Positions 29,014 through 31,793 of a DNA stretch of 31,793 nt are shown here, one piece after another. Below the pieces are notes generated by a model that ran no database searches, was not told where the DNA came from, and saw nothing but the letters and a program-made list of their open reading frames with translations. Source of the DNA: a virus; the IMG/VR virus record IMGVR_UViG_3300029448_000216, positions 1 to 31,793 of that record; one strand, 5' to 3'. Every line of letters starts with the position of its first letter. Position 1 is the stretch's first letter. The translations under genes were made by a program, and so were the position numbers.

Positions 29014-30785
29014 TAAAGATTTTAGATTTATGTTCCGGGATTGGTGGATTCAGTCTTGGATTGGAGGCAACAGGTGGCTTTGAGACGGTAGCGTTTTGTG
29101 AGTTTGATGAGTTCTGTTGTAAGGTATTAAACAAGCATTGGCCTGGTGTGCCAATCTACAATGACTTAAAGGAGTTAGGCAATGAACCAGAAAGAATTAT
29201 TCAAGAATTTGACCTCATCTGCGGAGGCATCCCCTGTCAACCGTTCAGCGTTGCAGGCAAGAAAAAAGGCAAGGAAGACGACAGACACCTCTGGCCGTAC
29301 ATGTATGAAATTGTTAAACACAAAAAACCCACTTGGGTCATTGTCGAAAACGTTGGTGGCTTCGTCAATGTGGCACTCGATGATGTGTGTCTTGACTTGG
29401 AAGCCCAAGGTTACGCCACGCAATCGTTTGTTATTCCAGCTTGCAGTGTCGAAGCTCCCCATCGAAGAGACAGAGTCTGGATCCTCGGAAAGAACTTGGA
29501 GAACCCCAGACGCGCATTGCGGCAGGGGGGGATCGAGCAAGGAGAGGATGCAAATGAAGTTAGACAAGGGGATGCCGATCAGCTTGAACGATCAAGTGGC
29601 ACACCCAGAATTGATGTGGCCCACGCCAGCATCGAGGGACTGGAAGGGAGGATCTCCGGGGACAATCAAGGAGGACAAGAACGGCAAGCCGTATCGAGAA
29701 GCAAAGAACAGCAAGACGAAGTGGGGGCTGACACTCGATGCAGCAGTGGTCTATCAACAAAAGAAGATGTGGCCCACACCAACGACAATGGACTCAAAGG
29801 AGGACTCATTGAAGCATGCAACGAAGATGCTACAGGGCAAGACGCACAGAGCATCAGGACAGCCAATACAAAAGACGCTGTCAGACAAAGTCATGATGGA
29901 GGAGATCCGCAAGAACCCAGAGCTGATGGAACTCTATCAAGATCATCAGATGCTAGAGAGACCTCATCTACCAGAGCAACAGGAGTTTGTGAAGTATCTA
30001 AGGAGTCAGACAACAATCAAGGAACTAGCAGAGAAGACGGACATCAAGAAGACAACAATCGAACATTGGTTCAGGAAGGACACGAAAGGATTCAGTCATC
30101 CGTCAATCGAGGATTGGCAGACAATCAAACCCCACTTGAAGAAACTCAAGTACGACAAGGAGATGATGACAGTTCAATCGATAGAGTGGCAGAATCAAAA
30201 GATGTTCCCAACGCCAGCGGCCAGAGACTACAAGGACACAGGGGAGAACACGGACTACGAGAAACTAGCAAAGAAAAGCAAACTGGCAGGAGCAGTCAAG
30301 AGCAAGATGTATCCCACGCCAAGGAGCTCGATAGGGATGTCGATGACAATGGACACAGTGGTCAAGGCAATGGACAGCAACGACAGGGGCTACAAGGGGA
30401 ACTTGGAGGAGCGAGTGGCAATCGAGCAGAAGATGTGGCCGACTCCGAACGCCTCGGACAACAGGGACAGGGGGAACATGAGCGACCCAGCAATACAGCG
30501 AAGGATCGCAAAGGGCAAGCAAGTGGGACTAACGATGGCAGTCAAGGACAAACCGGGCAAGGGCACACTGAACCCGGAGTGGGTGGAATGGATGATGGGC
30601 TATCCGCCAGGTTGGACGGACATTTCGGATTCGCAGTAGAGCCTGAGATCCCAAGGGTGGCAACAGGAATCCCGGAACGCGTCAATCGACTCAAAGCTTT
30701 GGGCAATTCTATCGTGCCTCAAGTGATTAGAAATATTGGACTGGCAATCTTGGAAGAGGAGCAGAGAGATGTGGTCAAAAAATAA
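29010..30785 (+). CDS. dcm-like: Cytosine-C5 DNA methyltransferase (Dcm-type), 591 aa, with disordered insert
   Basis: Motif I is LDLCSGIGGFSLGLE. Motif IV is GGIPCQPFSVAG with catalytic Cys76. Motif VI is VENVGG (Glu113). Motif VIII is PHRRDRVWIL (150-159). Motif X is RLKALGNSIVPQV near residue 560. It transfers a methyl group from SAM to cytosine C5. Between VIII and X, where the target-recognition part belongs, are about 380 residues of Gly, Gln, Glu, Asp, Ser, Arg and Asn with hardly any hydrophobics and with DVA-T/S-type repeats. That entire stretch is also the coding region of another protein in the +1 frame (29182-30639). The recognised DNA site is unknown. It likely protects phage DNA from host restriction. 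Confidence 0.9.
   Translation: MIKILDLCSGIGGFSLGLEATGGFETVAFCEFDEFCCKVLNKHWPGVPIYNDLKELGNEPERIIQEFDLICGGIPCQPFSVAGKKKGKEDDRHLWPYMYEIVKHKKPTWVIVENVGGFVNVALDDVCLDLEAQGYATQSFVIPACSVEAPHRRDRVWILGKNLENPRRALRQGGIEQGEDANEVRQGDADQLERSSGTPRIDVAHASIEGLEGRISGDNQGGQERQAVSRSKEQQDEVGADTRCSSGLSTKEDVAHTNDNGLKGGLIEACNEDATGQDAQSIRTANTKDAVRQSHDGGDPQEPRADGTLSRSSDARETSSTRATGVCEVSKESDNNQGTSREDGHQEDNNRTLVQEGHERIQSSVNRGLADNQTPLEETQVRQGDDDSSIDRVAESKDVPNASGQRLQGHRGEHGLRETSKEKQTGRSSQEQDVSHAKELDRDVDDNGHSGQGNGQQRQGLQGELGGASGNRAEDVADSERLGQQGQGEHERPSNTAKDRKGQASGTNDGSQGQTGQGHTEPGVGGMDDGLSARLDGHFGFAVEPEIPRVATGIPERVNRLKALGNSIVPQVIRNIGLAILEEEQRDVVKK
29168..29174 (+). promoter_or_regulatory. Internal Shine-Dalgarno for the nested gene (AAAGGAG)
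   Basis: AAAGGAG at 29168-29174 is 7 nt before the ATG at 29182, inside the methyltransferase gene (in its frame the bases read as Leu-Lys-Glu-Leu codons). Fit and spacing are near ideal, which supports independent translation of the nested frame. Confidence 0.72.
29182..30639 (+). CDS. Nested +1-frame protein: W-P-T-P repeat/HTH protein, 485 aa
   Basis: The frame is open for 485 codons wholly inside the methyltransferase gene. It starts MNQKELFKNLTSSAEASPVN. Residues 37-90 contain TSGRTCMKLL, SSMWHSMMCVLTWKPKVTP and NRLLFQLA, phrases I recall from phage proteins beside C5-methyltransferases. Six motif copies follow: WRTPDAHC (106), MWPTP (145, 196, 418), MFPTP (341), MYPTP (376), most followed by a charged helix and a Leu/Val end. 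Residues 266-300 look like a helix-turn-helix (TIKELAEKTDIKKTTIEHWF). The end is TLNPEWVEWMMGYPPGWTD. Function unknown; it may serve as a separate target-recognition or regulatory partner for the methyltransferase, or be an inhibitor. Evidence for coding is the SD, the motifs and the family memory. Confidence 0.78.
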   Translation: MNQKELFKNLTSSAEASPVNRSALQARKKARKTTDTSGRTCMKLLNTKNPLGSLSKTLVASSMWHSMMCVLTWKPKVTPRNRLLFQLAVSKLPIEETESGSSERTWRTPDAHCGRGGSSKERMQMKLDKGMPISLNDQVAHPELMWPTPASRDWKGGSPGTIKEDKNGKPYREAKNSKTKWGLTLDAAVVYQQKKMWPTPTTMDSKEDSLKHATKMLQGKTHRASGQPIQKTLSDKVMMEEIRKNPELMELYQDHQMLERPHLPEQQEFVKYLRSQTTIKELAEKTDIKKTTIEHWFRKDTKGFSHPSIEDWQTIKPHLKKLKYDKEMMTVQSIEWQNQKMFPTPAARDYKDTGENTDYEKLAKKSKLAGAVKSKMYPTPRSSIGMSMTMDTVVKAMDSNDRGYKGNLEERVAIEQKMWPTPNASDNRDRGNMSDPAIQRRIAKGKQVGLTMAVKDKPGKGTLNPEWVEWMMGYPPGWTDISDSQ

Positions 30786-30796
30786 GCAAAAGTGGT

Positions 30797-30958
30797 TGTG
30801 CAATGGGAAAAGCGTGAATTGCACATGCCCTCTGTTAGGGTGCATTCTTATGCGATTTAGGTGGGTGTGCAGTTGTGCAGTTGCACATGCCTGCACATAC
30901 GCACATGCACCTCTGAAACCCTTGATTTTACTGGTATGTGCAGCTGTGCGCATGTGCA
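30797..30958. repeat. TGTGCA/TGCACA inverted-repeat cluster upstream of terS
   Basis: Non-coding region between methyltransferase and terminase genes. TGTGCA occurs at 30797, 30866, 30874, 30937 and 30953; TGCACA at 30820, 30882 and 30892; GCACATGC at 30821, 30883 and 30901, and its complement GCATGTGC at 30950. These form stems: TGTGCAAT/ATTGCACA (30797-30804 with 30818-30825), TGTGCA/TGCACA with a 2-nt loop (30874-30887) and CTGCACATAC/GTATGTGCAG (30891-30900 with 30934-30943, 10 bp). Such clusters can be protein-binding iterons: terminase packaging site or replication origin. Confidence 0.8.
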
Positions 30959-30978
30959 TCTCTATAGAGAACTATAGA

Positions 30979-31035
30979 TGGGTGGCTAAACGCACCCAAT
31001 CTTTGATAGAGAATAGGTTAATCTATAGATATAAT
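30979..31035 (+). promoter_or_regulatory. Stem plus TATAAT promoter candidate before terS
   Basis: TGGGTG/CACCCA (30979-30984 with 30993-30998) forms a small 6-bp stem. Then the perfect palindrome ATCTATAGAT (31021-31030) abuts TATAAT (31030-31035), an ideal -10 box. TCTATAGA also occurs at 30961-30968. No good -35 box is found at 16-18 nt (TTGATA at 31003-31008 is 21 nt away), so use of this promoter may need an activator. terS begins 17 nt after the -10. Confidence 0.5.
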
Positions 31036-31052
31036 TTAGTGGAATATTGCAG

Positions 31053-31622
31053 ATGAAAATTAAAAAGAAACTAACTAAAAAGCAAGAGAAGTTTGTCGAT
31101 CTCATGGTGTATCAGGATTACAATCAAACTAAGTGCGCTCATCTTGCAGGCTATGAGAATCCTGGTGTGGCCGCTACTAGGTTGTTATCTGATGAAGCTT
31201 TCTTTCATGTGCAAGAAAAGATTAAGCAGCTCAAGGCTGTGCAGAGGAAGAAGAACGAGATAACTTTTGAGGGCATAGCGAAGAAGCTCGCAGACATCAG
31301 AGACGTTGCGTTGGCAGATGGATCATATGGGCCAGCTGTGACAGCAGAGATTGCTAGAGCCAAGCTCGCAGGTTTGATGGTGGATAAGAAAGAGTTGAAG
31401 ATCCACAAGATAGATCACATGAACCGGGAACAGCTCGAGGCCAGGTTGCAAGAGCTAGTGCAAGAGAACCAAATCATTCTAGGCAAAGCAGAGGAAGTCA
31501 AAGAGGAGGTGCGGCCTAGTCAAGGTCTTCAAGATCTAAAGGCTGATGATTCTCAGATGGAGGATGTTGAGCCTGACGATTCTTTAGATGCGGAAGATCA
31601 GACTCAGAGAGCAGAAGGTTAA
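31053..31622 (+). CDS. terS: Terminase small subunit, 189 aa
   Basis: Start chosen at ATG 31053 with GGA about 9 nt upstream; an upstream in-frame TTG at 31047 is less likely. The N-terminus KKKLTKKQEKFVDLMVYQDY, then NQTKCAHLAGYENPGVAATR, is the HTH segment of Terminase_2-type small subunits, which bind the packaging site. A helical oligomerisation region (LADIRDVALADG to about residue 145) follows. The acidic tail (DDSQMEDVEPDDSLDAED) probably contacts the large subunit. It pairs with the large terminase, which must lie beyond the window. The last 107 nt overlap the opposing XseB-like gene. Confidence 0.85.
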   Translation: MKIKKKLTKKQEKFVDLMVYQDYNQTKCAHLAGYENPGVAATRLLSDEAFFHVQEKIKQLKAVQRKKNEITFEGIAKKLADIRDVALADGSYGPAVTAEIARAKLAGLMVDKKELKIHKIDHMNREQLEARLQELVQENQIILGKAEEVKEEVRPSQGLQDLKADDSQMEDVEPDDSLDAEDQTQRAEG

Positions 31623-31776
31623 CTCTGTCTTCTGCGTCCCGGAGCTTGCGCTTGCAGTAGCCCATGACTTTGACTCCCTTCTCCCATTCGGCCACCGATT
31701 CTTCTAAGCTTGATTGTTCTGAGTCTAGTTTCTTGACGATCCTATTTAGCTCTTGCATGCCTTTTTCAAAGCTCAT
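31516..31776 (-). CDS. xseB: Exonuclease VII small subunit homologue (XseB), 86 aa
   Basis: The protein begins MSFEKGMQELNRIVKKLDSE, then QSSLEESVAEWEKGVKVMGY and KRKLRDAEDRVNLL, a complete XseB helical-hairpin signature. Residues after about 57 are an extra hydrophilic tail that is antisense to the end of terS. ATG 31776 is favoured, with GGGA 6 nt upstream, but the frame stays open to the window edge, including a GTG at 31788, so the true start may be slightly upstream. XseB assembles with the large subunit XseA in ExoVII, which degrades single-stranded DNA. No xseA is seen here, so it may join the host XseA. Confidence 0.85.
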   Translation of the reverse strand: MSFEKGMQELNRIVKKLDSEQSSLEESVAEWEKGVKVMGYCKRKLRDAEDRVNLLLSESDLPHLKNRQAQHPPSENHQPLDLEDLD

Positions 31777-31793
31777 TCCCTGTCCCACTTGCA

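Noticed and set aside
29560-30522. Several 65-85 codon open frames on the minus strand within the methyltransferase gene
   Set aside because: They are composed of Ser, Leu, Pro, Cys and Val as expected for the complement of a G- and A-rich sense strand. None has a start signal, motif or neighbours.
29010-30785. A frameshift error or programmed shift joining the two methyltransferase frames
   Set aside because: Frame 0 is intact from motif I to motif X, and the inner frame has its own ribosome site and start. One shift would lose motif X, so two independent products explain the data better.
30797-30958. CRISPR-like array
   Set aside because: Repeat units are only 6-10 nt, in both orientations and irregularly spaced; there are no spacers of constant length and no cas genes.
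30736-31056. 106-codon + strand frame running through the TGTGCA repeat region
   Set aside because: It begins inside the methyltransferase end, has no ribosome site, and is Cys/Ala/His-rich only because TGTGCA repeats are read as codons.
1-31793. tRNA or other structured RNA genes
   Set aside because: Gaps between genes are nearly all under 60 nt, and I could not find a cloverleaf or T-loop-like sequence in the few larger gaps.

Overview
The window reads as part of one bacteriophage genome, most likely a tailed phage of marine bacteria. The evidence is tight one-directional packing (TAATG, TGATG and ATGA start/stop overlaps), phage-only families throughout, and several tail, virion and replication families that I associate with uncultured ocean phage genomes. 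Base composition is AT-rich in the structural half and visibly less so in the rightward early genes (about 26-31 kb). I see no terminase large subunit, portal or major capsid gene, no integrase and no tRNA, so the window is only part of the genome. The cut gene at base 1 and the terminase small subunit near the right end suggest the head genes lie beyond the right edge.

Layout. (1) 1-2.9 kb, + strand: distal tail/adhesin proteins, then small membrane proteins that look like holins. (2) 2.9-8.6 kb, + strand: two large exported proteins (one with an Asn/Thr repeat domain, one with a nidogen-like domain and an acidic stretch), then a spread-out lysis and host-degradation group: coiled-coil membrane protein, lipoproteins, an overlapping spanin-like pair, a thermonuclease-like nuclease and a GH24 endolysin. 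(3) 8.6-19.9 kb, + strand: virion proteins, including a large tail/closure protein, two basic DUF5872-like proteins, a GNAT-fold protein, a Gln-rich protein ending in a mini S74 domain, a protein with an EF-hand loop, and a 1301-residue internal virion protein. (4) 19.9-25.65 kb, - strand: an early recombination/replication operon, which in transcription order is a DUF7173-like protein, a small protein, a Sak4-like ATPase, a DUF669 ssDNA-binding protein, three small proteins, an SF2 helicase, a PD-(D/E)XK nuclease and a RusA-like resolvase. (5) 25.65-25.76 kb: a compact divergent control region with two palindromes and opposing promoters, beside a Cro-like regulator. (6) 25.76-30.8 kb, + strand: regulator, primase-polymerase/helicase, PAPS-reductase-like PP-loop enzyme, small membrane protein, cytosine-C5 DNA methyltransferase. 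(7) 30.8-31.8 kb: an inverted-repeat cluster, terminase small subunit, and an antisense XseB (exonuclease VII small subunit) homologue.

The strongest unusual signal is in the methyltransferase gene. A second 485-codon reading frame lies wholly inside it, shifted by one base. It has its own near-perfect Shine-Dalgarno (AAAGGAG, 7 nt before an ATG), six copies of a W-P-T-P-type motif, a helix-turn-helix-like insert and a distinctive N-P-E-W-V-E-W ending. The host frame keeps all its catalytic motifs, but between motifs VIII and X, where target recognition normally sits, it is hydrophilic low-complexity sequence. This looks like true dual coding, and the inner protein may be a partner of the methyltransferase. 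Other items worth attention are the repeat cluster before terS, the phage-borne XseB, and the interleaved stem/terminator element at 23.5 kb.
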